Source: Cyanobacteria bacterium UBA11370 (GTDB taxonomy: Bacteria; Cyanobacteriota; Cyanobacteriia; Cyanobacteriales; Coleofasciculaceae). From it: a stretch of 14,140 nt of DNA. The DNA lies in the NCBI GenBank assembly GCA_003486645.1, contig DNGI01000072.1, forward strand, positions 1,039-15,178, in the 5' to 3' direction. Each line of letters starts with the position of its first letter. Within the stretch, counting starts at the first letter, position 1. The notes under the pieces are model-generated. The model was not told the origin of the DNA. It saw nothing but the letters and a program-made list of their open reading frames with translations, and did no database searches. Shown here in pieces: positions 7,747-14,140 of this stretch. The translations under genes and the position numbers were made by a program.

Positions 7747-9066
7747 CTACTTAGTTTTGGGTAGATATCGCTGCAAAACACTCAACACTTTTTGTTCAGT
7801 GATTGGCTTGGCTAAAAAGCCTGAAGAGCCAACCATCCTAGCTCGCACCCGATCTACAATTCCATCATTACTCGTCAGAATAATTACGGGTGTACTTTCA
7901 AATAGTGAAACTCGACGAATTTGGGCACAAATTTCATAACCATTAGCAATGGGCATGACTAAATCTAAGAAGATGAGATCGGGTTTATTTTCGAGTAACT
8001 GAACTAAAGCTTGGACTGAATCTTGAATATTAATAAACCGATACCCAGCTTGAGAAAGAATGTCGTTCATTGTTTGACTATCAATTCGACTGTCATCGAT
8101 ATAGGCAATCAAAGCAGCAGAGGATGAGGAAAGGGGGGGACGGGGTGTTAGCGTAGCAGAACGAAGTCCAGGGGTGAAGGGATGAGAAGATGAAGGGAGG
8201 ATAGAATGAACATCTCCCTCTCTCCCTGTCTGCCTCTCTCCTCCTCTGTTTTTCTCAGGCGATTGAATCGGTTTACTTAAGTCTCCAACTTCAATTAGTC
8301 CAATTAATCCGTTACGAATATAGGGAAGAATGGATTGAGTTAGAGGTAAAGCATTTTGTTTTAACTTGACAGCTAAATCTCTTAAAGTTTGAGTACCATC
8401 CGCTAGAGTTGTCAAGTTACGATAGGCAGGAGGTGAGGTCTGCTGGCGCAATTTTTCAGCATATAAAATGGTAGGAGCTAAGTTCGGTGAAATATCTGCT
8501 AACCCGGCTTTTTGCCATTCCTGCCAAGTGTTAATAGCGTGTTGCCAAACTTGGTCTGCTCGACTTGTAACCCATCCTAAATCTATAGCATCTTGGGGAA
8601 TTTGCCTATAAATTAGTTGCAACCCTGAACGATACCTGAGTTCTTCTCCAGATTGAATAATATCAAACAGGAGTTCTGTCGAGTAACTTTCAAGAATTGC
8701 TGCCATTTCTCCTAACAAAACTTTTCCCTGTCTGACTAGTGTAGCCAAGGAATCATAATCCCAACATTCAGCTTTGTCTAAACCTTCAGTAGGCGCATTA
8801 ATCGTTAGTTTTGGACAGTGTATAGAGAGTTGGCGATACCAACGGCGAATCGGATGTACTTCGCTGGCACAACCAATTAAACTTCCCAAACTAAAATACA
8901 AACTGCACTGTCGGAGTTGGGAGGATGCAATATTGACATCCAACTGACCTGTAAATTGCTCTCTGGCGCAATCCTGAATGTGCTTTAAGAGTTCTTCGGT
9001 AGTAAATACAATCTCTTTTTTTGTAATTGGAAATGTGTTCGAGCTAACAGATGAAGGAGCAAGCAT
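7747..9066 (-). CDS. PatA-type response regulator (PixG-like), copy 1
   Basis: A 439-residue regulator with an N-terminal PATAN-type region (about residues 20-200, with EQFTGQLDV, SLYFSLGSLIG and RRWYRQLSIHCP). A helical segment follows (LADGTQTLRDLAVKL), and the C-terminal receiver domain spans about 318-436. The receiver has an acidic pair (YIDDS), phospho-acceptor D368 in FLDLVMP and the conserved K420 in LAKP. Known relatives are PatA of Nostoc and PixG/PilG of Synechocystis, which act with type IV pilus chemotaxis systems. There is no DNA-binding domain, so it probably works by protein contacts. The linker at about residues 272-317 is Ser/Pro/Arg-rich, low in complexity and longer than in the neighbouring paralogue, and seems to derive from intergenic-type repeat DNA. 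The gene is a tandem paralogue of the gene at 9690-11162 and lies 93 bp before cheY. The ATG has no Shine-Dalgarno site. Confidence 0.92.
   Translation of the reverse strand: MLAPSSVSSNTFPITKKEIVFTTEELLKHIQDCAREQFTGQLDVNIASSQLRQCSLYFSLGSLIGCASEVHPIRRWYRQLSIHCPKLTINAPTEGLDKAECWDYDSLATLVRQGKVLLGEMAAILESYSTELLFDIIQSGEELRYRSGLQLIYRQIPQDAIDLGWVTSRADQVWQHAINTWQEWQKAGLADISPNLAPTILYAEKLRQQTSPPAYRNLTTLADGTQTLRDLAVKLKQNALPLTQSILPYIRNGLIGLIEVGDLSKPIQSPEKNRGGERQTGREGDVHSILPSSSHPFTPGLRSATLTPRPPLSSSSAALIAYIDDSRIDSQTMNDILSQAGYRFINIQDSVQALVQLLENKPDLIFLDLVMPIANGYEICAQIRRVSLFESTPVIILTSNDGIVDRVRARMVGSSGFLAKPITEQKVLSVLQRYLPKTK
8115..8250. repeat. Repeat-derived linker insertion in the PatA-type regulator
   Basis: This stretch is purine/pyrimidine-biased (CTCTCTCC runs, GGGGGG, GATGAGAAGATGAAGG) and includes GTTAGCGTAGCAGAACGAAG. 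The latter resembles the GCGTTAGCG / ACGAAGTGTAGCC words in the noncoding spacer near 9297-9328. The paralogue lacks it. It is read in frame as an unstructured interdomain linker. The repeat family assignment is by eye only. Confidence 0.5.
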
Positions 9067-9689
9067 TTTTCAGATTTTTTTGACTTGAATTAGACAATTC
9101 ATACCCTTTAAAAAAAGGAACGAAAACTGAGCAACATGAGTTGCATCAATCTGAAGGATTGTTGTTGAGGTAGCACCCTACTCTCGCGCACCAAAACATT
9201 TGATACCAATTTAAAAAAAGAAATGCGACACATGAGTTACGAAAACTCGGACAGAGCAAGTCTTCCAGAATCCTTGCATCCATTACCGCAGCGGCGCGTT
9301 CACGAAGTGTAGCCAAAGGCGTTAGCGCAATCTAAAATCCAAAATGGTATGAGGTACTGTATTTCCCTGAGCCGACAAGCGCAAACAACAGTTTTTGTTT
9401 CAAGTACACTAGAAGAGGTTCCAGTTTTGCTAATAAAGCTGATGAATTGCCGACAAAGCTGAATTTTAGTGACTAGTCTCTATCGGCAAAAATAACGTAC
9501 CAGCTTCTCAAAAAGCTCTAACTTTTGTTGATTGCAAAACGCTGATTTGACAAGTTGAAAGTCTCCTCAATCTGTTTTTCGTTCAACGTTGGTGCAATCA
9601 CTCAATTAACCAACCTGATTGTAAGGAAGCTTTGATGAGTTAAATACTTGGGTAGTATTTAACACTATATTTAGCATTGGGTCAATCAG
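9067..9689. other. 623-bp noncoding spacer with possible MITE-like element
   Basis: No credible ORF is seen between the two PatA-type genes. An imperfect terminal inverted repeat (GATACCAATTT at 9202-9212; AAAATGGTATG at 9341-9351, 9 of 11 matching) flanks about 150 bp that include a REP-like core, GCGTTCACGAAGTGTAGCC...GGCGTTAGCG (about 9297-9328). This suggests a small non-autonomous repeat element. Other items are an inverted pair TTGCCGA (9447-9453) / TCGGCAA (9483-9489) and the 15-mer TTTGTTGATTGCAAA (9524-9538), which recurs at 7229-7243. A promoter for the downstream genes probably lies here, but I cannot place it. Confidence 0.5.
9639..9663 (-). terminator. Perfect 9-bp hairpin after the upstream PatA-type gene
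   Basis: GTTAAATAC (9639-9647) and GTATTTAAC (9655-9663) are exact inverted repeats separated by 7 nt, starting 26 bases past the stop codon of the gene at 9690. The position suits a terminator or RNA 3' end. The stem is AT-rich and no U-run follows on the transcribed strand, so an operator or mRNA-stabilising hairpin is an alternative. Confidence 0.45.
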
Positions 9690-11162
9690 TCATGAGTATT
9701 TTTGCTTAATTGAAGACTTGAGAACATCTTGGATTAACTCACTACTATCCAGATTTTTCAGATTCTGGAGAAGTGAATCCCCTTTTTTTTGGGGTGGGCG
9801 ATCGCTTTTTATTCCCTCCTCAGATTGGCTCGATTTTGAACTAGAAAGATACATCTGTAAAACTTTCATCACTTTCTCTCGATCAATTGGCTTTGTTAAA
9901 AAACCTGATGAACCAACCATCTTTGCCCGCGCTCGATCAACAACACCGTCTTTCCCAGTAACAATAATAACAGGGGTATTTTTGAAAAATGGGACGCGAC
10001 GAATTTGAGCGCAAATTTCGTACCCGTTGGCAATTGGCATCATTAAATCTAAAAAAATCAGGTCAGGTTTTTGGGATAGCAGCGTCAATAGTGCATTCTC
10101 CTGGTTCTGAATATTAATGAATCGATACCCAGCTTGGGTAAGAATTTGATTCATAATCAGAATATCGACTGGGCTGTCATCAATACAAGCAACTAAGGCA
10201 GAGGATGAAGAGGAGAGGGAGAGAGGTGTATTTCCTATCTCTGTTACTTCTTGAGTTTTCTCCTCATTGGGTTTAGGTGTTACAGGTGATGGACAAGTTA
10301 AGCTCAAATCCCCAATTTCAGTTAAGCCGATTAATCCCTGACGAATGTAAGGCAAGATGGGTTTAGTGAGAAGTAAAAGATTTCGATTCAACTTTACAGC
10401 TAAATCTCTGAATGTTTGATTACCATCTGCCAAAGCGATCAGATTTTCGTAAACTAATGCTGATGTTTGTTGTTTTAATTCCTCAACTTTTAAGATTCTA
10501 ACACCTAGGTTTGGAGAAACGTCTATCAGACCTGCTTCTTGCCAAGCTTGCCAAAATTTGATCGTTTCTGACCAAGCTAGATCGGCGGGTATTCCAACCA
10601 AAGCAGAGTTCATAATATCTTGGGGAATTCGACTTTGGCTGAGTCGCAACCCTGACGGATAGCGATGTTGTTCTAATTCTTGGATAAGATCAAATAAAAT
10701 CTCTGTAATGTAGCTTTCTACTACTATGGTCATCTGCTCATGGGAGATTTTTCTATCCTTTACCTTTTGCGCTAAGATATCGTAAGTCCAAGGATCAGTT
10801 AACAGGGAATCCGGAGTAGTATTTACCATCAATTGTGGACAGTGCCGCGATAACTGGCGATACCAACTCCGGATTGGATATATTCCGCTACCACCACAAA
10901 TTAAACCCTCAGAAAAATATAAGCTTCGATTCTGGTTTTCAGACCCTTCAAAATCCCACCGACCTGTAAATTTTTCGCTGGTGCAAGCGAGAATTTGCTT
11001 GGCGAGTTCGTCAGTGTTAACGATTAAACAGGTTGTGATTGGAGGTTTCATCGAGCTAATACATTCCAACCATTCTTGAGAATATCCTAAAGCGGGTTCT
11101 AATTGATGGCTCATAATGACTTTTTGAATGACTTGGAACAACAAGTTGAACGGATTGGTCAC
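9690..11162 (-). CDS. PatA-type response regulator (PixG-like), copy 2
   Basis: Tandem paralogue of the regulator at 7747-9066, sharing its domain order: PATAN-type region (SEKFTGRWDF, RSLYFSEGLI, RSWYRQLSRHCP), helical segment (LADGNQTFRDLAVKL), Ser-rich linker and receiver domain. The receiver is intact, with CIDDS, phospho-acceptor D372 in FLDLMMP and K424 in LTKP. After the receiver there is an extra polar tail of about 45 residues (KSSQSEEGIKSDRPP...) that copy 1 lacks. The 5' end is uncertain. The longest frame begins with GTG at 11160-11162, while ATG codons at 11112-11114 (residue 17) and 11049-11051 (residue 38) would give N-termini closer in length to copy 1. None has a good Shine-Dalgarno site. 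It is separated from copy 1 by a 623-bp spacer holding a hairpin, so the two may not be co-transcribed. Its role is inferred to be output of pilus-dependent phototaxis. Confidence 0.9.
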   Translation of the reverse strand: MTNPFNLLFQVIQKVIMSHQLEPALGYSQEWLECISSMKPPITTCLIVNTDELAKQILACTSEKFTGRWDFEGSENQNRSLYFSEGLICGGSGIYPIRSWYRQLSRHCPQLMVNTTPDSLLTDPWTYDILAQKVKDRKISHEQMTIVVESYITEILFDLIQELEQHRYPSGLRLSQSRIPQDIMNSALVGIPADLAWSETIKFWQAWQEAGLIDVSPNLGVRILKVEELKQQTSALVYENLIALADGNQTFRDLAVKLNRNLLLLTKPILPYIRQGLIGLTEIGDLSLTCPSPVTPKPNEEKTQEVTEIGNTPLSLSSSSSALVACIDDSPVDILIMNQILTQAGYRFINIQNQENALLTLLSQKPDLIFLDLMMPIANGYEICAQIRRVPFFKNTPVIIVTGKDGVVDRARAKMVGSSGFLTKPIDREKVMKVLQMYLSSSKSSQSEEGIKSDRPPQKKGDSLLQNLKNLDSSELIQDVLKSSIKQKYS

Positions 11163-11692
11163 GAAACTATAAGTATCGTGGTTATAATTTTGCGGCGATT
11201 TAACAGGTTTGTAATTGCCCCATTTACAAACCGTCAGTGGGACTAGGCGCGTGTATTTCAGCCTGATAAAGAGGCAGGTATAAGGAACTTAGCAAAGTAT
11301 TATCAACAGCTTGATTACTGAGTCTTAACTCTGCACATTTATTCCTTGCTTTGTAGAATTTAGTAAATGACCCGTAGCCAACAAATGCCTTTACCAATAC
11401 AGTAGCGGACGCGCAACTAATGTTTTGTAGAGATACACCCACGTCCTACCGCTCTTCCTACTATATTGCGTTAAGTAAATACACCTGGGATCTTGAAATG
11501 ATTTGTAACTTTCGGTATTGTGAGTATAGAGACAAGCACTATCAATGGGAACTAGCTTTTAGGGACTTTTAGTTAACCCGTATTGCGTTTTGTGCTTAGG
11601 TTTAACTCATCCCTTCTAGTGTGGCTCAACATTTCTGCACGTCACCTCAGCATAATGGCTTAAGTCGTCTCTGTCAAAACGCTGATAAAGAA
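11163..11692. other. 530-bp noncoding spacer between ureF and the phototaxis cluster
   Basis: This region separates the ureF stop codon from the first PatA-type gene. It holds one 72-codon minus-strand ORF (11224-11442, MGVSLQNISCASAT...) that resembles no protein I know and has no supporting context, so it is not called as a gene. CAAAACGCTGAT at 11675-11686 recurs in the other large spacer at 9535-9546. No tRNA, transposase or clear terminator is visible. The cluster promoter probably lies in this stretch. Confidence 0.5.
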
Positions 11693-12376
11693 TTAACTAC
11701 GAAATAATCGTGTATATTGGGTTTCATGACCCATGCTTGCCAGCGCTAAACCCCAACTACAACTATTCAAGTTATTATCCTCTAAAAGCAAAATTTCTTC
11801 TGTGCTAACATAGACTTGAGAATTAAGTTCAAGGAGTAGTTGTTGACCAGCGGTTTGACCGATAGGAATGAGTTTTACTCCAGCATTAATAATGTTAGAA
11901 GCCCAACTATATAAGTAACCCAGTACAGCGTTAGTGAGGTCAATTTGCCAGTAAGCCGCTGCAAGACCAAAGGCGATCGCATAATTACAGGGTGTTCCCA
12001 CCACGGAGGCGATCGGCTCAATCTGAGGCTGTAAATCTAAGAGGAGTCGCATTAAAGAATTACCCATTTGCCAACTCTGCGATCGCAATTCTGTTGTTTC
12101 TTTTGCCGCACTTGCCCAAGCATTCCAGCCGCTCAATGCTGCTAAATTATTATTGGTAACACTATAATAGGCTCGTACCATTACAGCCGCTTCCAACCGA
12201 ATTGCACCATAACGTAATTCTTGTTTGATCCAATGCCCTAAACTATTCTGGTTATTAATCACACCCCGATCTACTAAATTTTCCAAACCTTCCGAATAGC
12301 TATAAGAACCTACTGGTAGTGCTGGACTAGCGAGTTGTAATAGATGTAGGAGAGGAGTGACAATTGGGGAATCCAT
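11693..12376 (-). CDS. ureF: Urease accessory protein UreF
   Basis: Part of the UreD-UreF-UreG complex that delivers nickel to apo-urease in the cytoplasm. UreF is thought to gate the GTPase UreG. At 227 residues it has the family's normal length. The N-terminal signature [21 protein letters not shown] and the C-terminal [15 protein letters not shown] are diagnostic. The middle matches the all-helical family pattern, with the [17 protein letters not shown] and [21 protein letters not shown] segments. The ATG directly before [14 protein letters not shown] is the natural start. The gene follows an exported-protein gene and ureE on the same strand, at 262 bp from the former. ureG, often next to ureF in other cyanobacteria, is not found downstream. 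No frameshift or missing motif is apparent. Confidence 0.97.
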   Translation of the reverse strand: MDSPIVTPLLHLLQLASPALPVGSYSYSEGLENLVDRGVINNQNSLGHWIKQELRYGAIRLEAAVMVRAYYSVTNNNLAALSGWNAWASAAKETTELRSQSWQMGNSLMRLLLDLQPQIEPIASVVGTPCNYAIAFGLAAAYWQIDLTNAVLGYLYSWASNIINAGVKLIPIGQTAGQQLLLELNSQVYVSTEEILLLEDNNLNSCSWGLALASMGHETQYTRLFRS

Positions 12377-12514
12377 CGCTATTCTGGTGTGAATCTTTAG
12401 GCATATCTAGCAATTCCCTTCGAGATGTGAAACTTTAGAGATAAACAAAGGGAACAGGAAACGGAGAACATTAGGAAAAAATAAATTATATGAAATCGAT
12501 TTGAATGTAGCCCT

Positions 12515-12545
12515 TGTAGAGACGTTGCATTGCAAGGTCTCTACA
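12515..12545. repeat. TGTAGAGAC palindromic hairpin repeat
   Basis: TGTAGAGAC (12515-12523) pairs exactly with GTCTCTACA (12537-12545). After one G-G mismatch, TTGC (12525-12528) pairs with GCAA (12532-12535) around a 3-nt loop. This closely resembles the dispersed TGTAGAGACGTTGCATGCAACGTCTCTACA-type palindrome found in many filamentous cyanobacterial genomes. It lies in the 262-bp spacer between the exported-protein gene and ureF, where it could form a stable hairpin in the RNA but lacks a U-run. Confidence 0.8.
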
Positions 12546-12638
12546 GAATTTCAGTTTACTTACAATGTCAAGGGGTTAATAATACTTGTATCAACCTTTT
12601 CCCTTGCCCAAGCAGGTAAGTTATTTTTGAGCGACTAC

Positions 12639-13451
12639 TTACTGAAAGTACTCCACAGTTGGTTTGACAGATTTAACAATCACCTTTGCACCTTTTTTAA
12701 TCACAAATTCGCTTGCTCCCCTTTCGGTATCCAGACTACCCCAATCATAGGTATAGCCTAATCTTGTCCAAGGATAGCCAGTTGAACCATAGGACACTAA
12801 CTTCAATTTATCGAACCAATCTTTATGAGTTAGCTCAACATTTTGAGGAAAGTCTAACCCACAAGTATTATCACTAATTTCTGTGTCAGGACAAGGGCGA
12901 AATAGATCGGAAGGATTAACCCACATTTCGACAAATCGGGTTTTGCCATTGTGAGGTGGTAAGCCTAAGTATTGTTCCAGTCTGAGGGTTAAACTTTCCG
13001 AATCTAGGTTTAAGGTGCGACCAAATTCTCGGAGTTCGGGAACGGCTGTTACCCAAACTTCCCGACTTAATTCTACAGGTAAACCAACCTTATCATCATA
13101 CCCATTCCATGATGTCCAAGTCACCGCTAAAACTTGTTTGTTTTCCTGCTCATCTCTCCATGTTAAGCTGGTATTTTGTGAGTCAATAGTCCAGAGATCT
13201 TTATAGACCTCTAACTCTTGTATGTATTGGGCATCTTCAATCGCCTTTAAGAAAGAGCGTTTAAGTAACAGCTCACACATACTTAGAGGATCAGGTTGAG
13301 TGATCTGCGCTAGACTAGTTGGGGCTAATAATCCCACTTGAACAGGAATAGCGAGGCTGGACTGAGTAGGAAGCACAATCAAATAAAAAAGTGCTGTTAA
13401 TCCGAGTAACCAACCTACAAATCGAGTGCAAATTCCAATTAATTGCTTCAT
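12639..13451 (-). CDS. Conserved-looking exported protein of unknown function
   Basis: A 270-residue protein with an N-terminal signal sequence (a positively charged start, then the hydrophobic stretch WLLGLTALFYLIVL, with likely cleavage around residues 34-48). It is probably periplasmic or secreted. I cannot assign a function. The mature part is rich in Trp and in motifs that look conserved: WVTAVPELREFG, LEQYLGLPP, VEMWVNPSDLFRPCPD-EI-D--C, and near the end YPWTRLGYTYDWG followed by GASEFVIKKGAKV. I have an impression of similar unnamed proteins in other bacteria, but this needs a database search. The two cysteines in the FRPCPD...NTC segment could form a disulfide. The gene begins 24 bp after ureE, with a plausible AAGG Shine-Dalgarno site 10 nt before the ATG, so it is probably co-transcribed with ureE. 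Nothing in the sequence ties it to urease chemistry. Confidence 0.88.
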   Translation of the reverse strand: MKQLIGICTRFVGWLLGLTALFYLIVLPTQSSLAIPVQVGLLAPTSLAQITQPDPLSMCELLLKRSFLKAIEDAQYIQELEVYKDLWTIDSQNTSLTWRDEQENKQVLAVTWTSWNGYDDKVGLPVELSREVWVTAVPELREFGRTLNLDSESLTLRLEQYLGLPPHNGKTRFVEMWVNPSDLFRPCPDTEISDNTCGLDFPQNVELTHKDWFDKLKLVSYGSTGYPWTRLGYTYDWGSLDTERGASEFVIKKGAKVIVKSVKPTVEYFQ

Positions 13452-13475
13452 GATTTAAATCCCTTTAATCACTAA

Positions 13476-13913
13476 TTAATGATGGTGTCCGTAAGCGCCA
13501 ATTTCTGGTTGAAAGGGAACAACTTCTGCTTTTACCTCTACCCCTAAGTTCTCCAACATAGTTTGTAAAACTGGATCGGGAGACAAGCGTAAATAGTTCG
13601 GAGCAACCTCTAAAGGTACATGACGATTGCCTAAATGATAAGACGCTCGTAGTAAATTAATAGGTTGTTGGGACGTAACCGTGAGTACGGGTTCGGGTTT
13701 AGCAACAATCCGAACAACAATATCGCCTGTCTCAGATTGCAGTAAGTCTCCGTCATTTAATACAGTACCTCTCGGTAAGCGCAGATACAAGCCTTGACCC
13801 TCAGCAGTTTCAAAGCGATGGCGTGTTCGAGTGCGTTCCTCTGCCGTGAGTGAGAGGGTAAAGCTGACTGGGATATTGAGATTAGCTGTCAGGCGTTTTG
13901 TAAACGTCAGCAT
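13476..13913 (-). CDS. ureE: Urease accessory protein UreE (nickel chaperone)
   Basis: Cytoplasmic nickel-binding metallochaperone that supplies Ni to the urease activation complex. The 145-residue form starts at the ATG 13911-13913 (MLTFTKRL...), where UreE alignments normally begin. An upstream in-frame ATG at 13968-13970 would add 19 residues read from purine-rich intergenic DNA and is rejected. Family features are the N-terminal domain with [14 protein letters not shown] and the metal-binding domain with [17 protein letters not shown], where H98 is the expected conserved Ni ligand. MLENLGVEV is also typical. The C-terminus ends in a short GHHH tail, much shorter than the His-rich tails of some enterobacterial UreE proteins, so storage capacity for Ni is probably low. 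It is the first gene of the urease-accessory group in this window. Confidence 0.96.
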   Translation of the reverse strand: MLTFTKRLTANLNIPVSFTLSLTAEERTRTRHRFETAEGQGLYLRLPRGTVLNDGDLLQSETGDIVVRIVAKPEPVLTVTSQQPINLLRASYHLGNRHVPLEVAPNYLRLSPDPVLQTMLENLGVEVKAEVVPFQPEIGAYGHHH

Positions 13914-14140
13914 TAGGAAATCTAGAAGGAAGAGTGAGGGGGGGAGGAGGTGAAGATGTATCCCAGTCACGCCTATACAGCAAAATTTAAGAGTCAGAAC
14001 TTAAAAGTCGGAATTCACGACGAAAACAGGCTGTATCTGTTACTTTCTTTCCTCAGTTTTATACCTCATCCACTTGCAATCTAGTGTAAATTATTAATTT
14101 ATTCCAATCTTATTAAACTCCCCTCTCCCCCTCTCCCCCT
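13914..14140. other. Upstream region of ureE with purine-rich and CTCTCCCC microsatellite tracts
   Basis: No gene is visible. A G/A-rich stretch (13922-13950) lies directly before ureE, and an 8-bp unit TCTCCCCC repeats about 2.5 times at the right edge (14116-14140). I looked for an NtcA-type GTA-N8-TAC site, which would suit nitrogen control of urease genes, and did not find a clear one. The promoter for ureE probably lies in this segment. Confidence 0.45.

Larger units (their letters stand above)
123..12086. repeat. Dispersed HIP1 octamers (GCGATCGC), eleven copies
   Basis: Exact GCGATCGC octamers start at 123, 1463, 2039, 3220, 4208, 4584, 6064, 6689, 9798, 11973 and 12079. The coordinates given here span the first to the last copy and do not mark a continuous element. 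HIP1 over-representation is a hallmark of many cyanobacterial genomes. All eleven copies fall inside coding sequence. Confidence 0.9.

Noticed and set aside
11224..11442. 72-codon minus-strand ORF
   Set aside because: No family resemblance, no ribosome site and no supporting neighbour; likely chance ORF in a spacer.
11443..11690. Possible tRNA or small RNA in the ureF-side spacer
   Set aside because: No cloverleaf arms or conserved TTCGA loop could be traced on either strand.
12501..12761. 86-codon plus-strand ORF overlapping the exported-protein gene end
   Set aside because: It runs through the TGTAGAGAC palindrome and into the 3' end of a better-supported gene on the other strand.
13914..13970. 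19-residue N-terminal extension of UreE from an upstream ATG
   Set aside because: The extension is encoded by purine-rich repeat-like DNA and does not fit the family's N-terminus; the internal ATG at 13911-13913 does.
13971..14140. NtcA-type nitrogen-control site upstream of ureE
   Set aside because: No GTA-N8-TAC match was found by eye on either strand.

Overview
The window looks like chromosomal DNA of a cyanobacterium, probably a filamentous one. It carries eleven copies of the HIP1 octamer GCGATCGC (about one per 1.3 kb), short heptamer tandem repeats in the spacers, PatA-type response regulators, bilin-binding (cyanobacteriochrome) GAF domains, and a TGTAGAGAC...GTCTCTACA hairpin of a type common in filamentous cyanobacteria. 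All convincing genes are on the minus strand, so transcription runs from high to low coordinates.

Right part (about 11.7-14.1 kb): a urease-accessory group in the order ureE, an unnamed exported protein, ureF. UreE and UreF help load nickel into urease. The exported-protein gene starts 24 bp after ureE. ureG does not follow ureF here.

Left and central part (1-11.2 kb): a chemotaxis-like phototaxis gene set of the Pix/Ptx type. In order of transcription it holds two tandem PatA-type response regulators (PixG-like), a single-domain CheY (PixH-like), an unrecognised 433-residue protein, a CheW adaptor (PixI-like), and a 1659-residue soluble methyl-accepting receptor (PixJ/PtxD-like). The matching CheA kinase would be expected beyond the left edge and is not seen. 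The receptor has seven GAF domains, then a HAMP-like segment and a signalling domain. Five GAFs keep the Cys-His pair that binds a bilin, one of these also has a DXCF second cysteine, and two have lost the chromophore cysteine. Light absorbed by several GAFs would change signalling through CheW to CheA, which phosphorylates CheY and the PatA-type regulators to steer type IV pilus motility.

The most unusual features are the receptor's mixed GAF array, with a recent internal duplication and two dead photosensors; the unknown gene between cheY and cheW; and a pattern of complementary 7-bp repeat tracts (TTGGTTG on the start side, AACAAAC/AACTAAC on the stop side) that bracket individual genes of the cluster. 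Repeat-derived sequence also appears inside two coding regions, the CheW loop and the linker of one PatA-type regulator.
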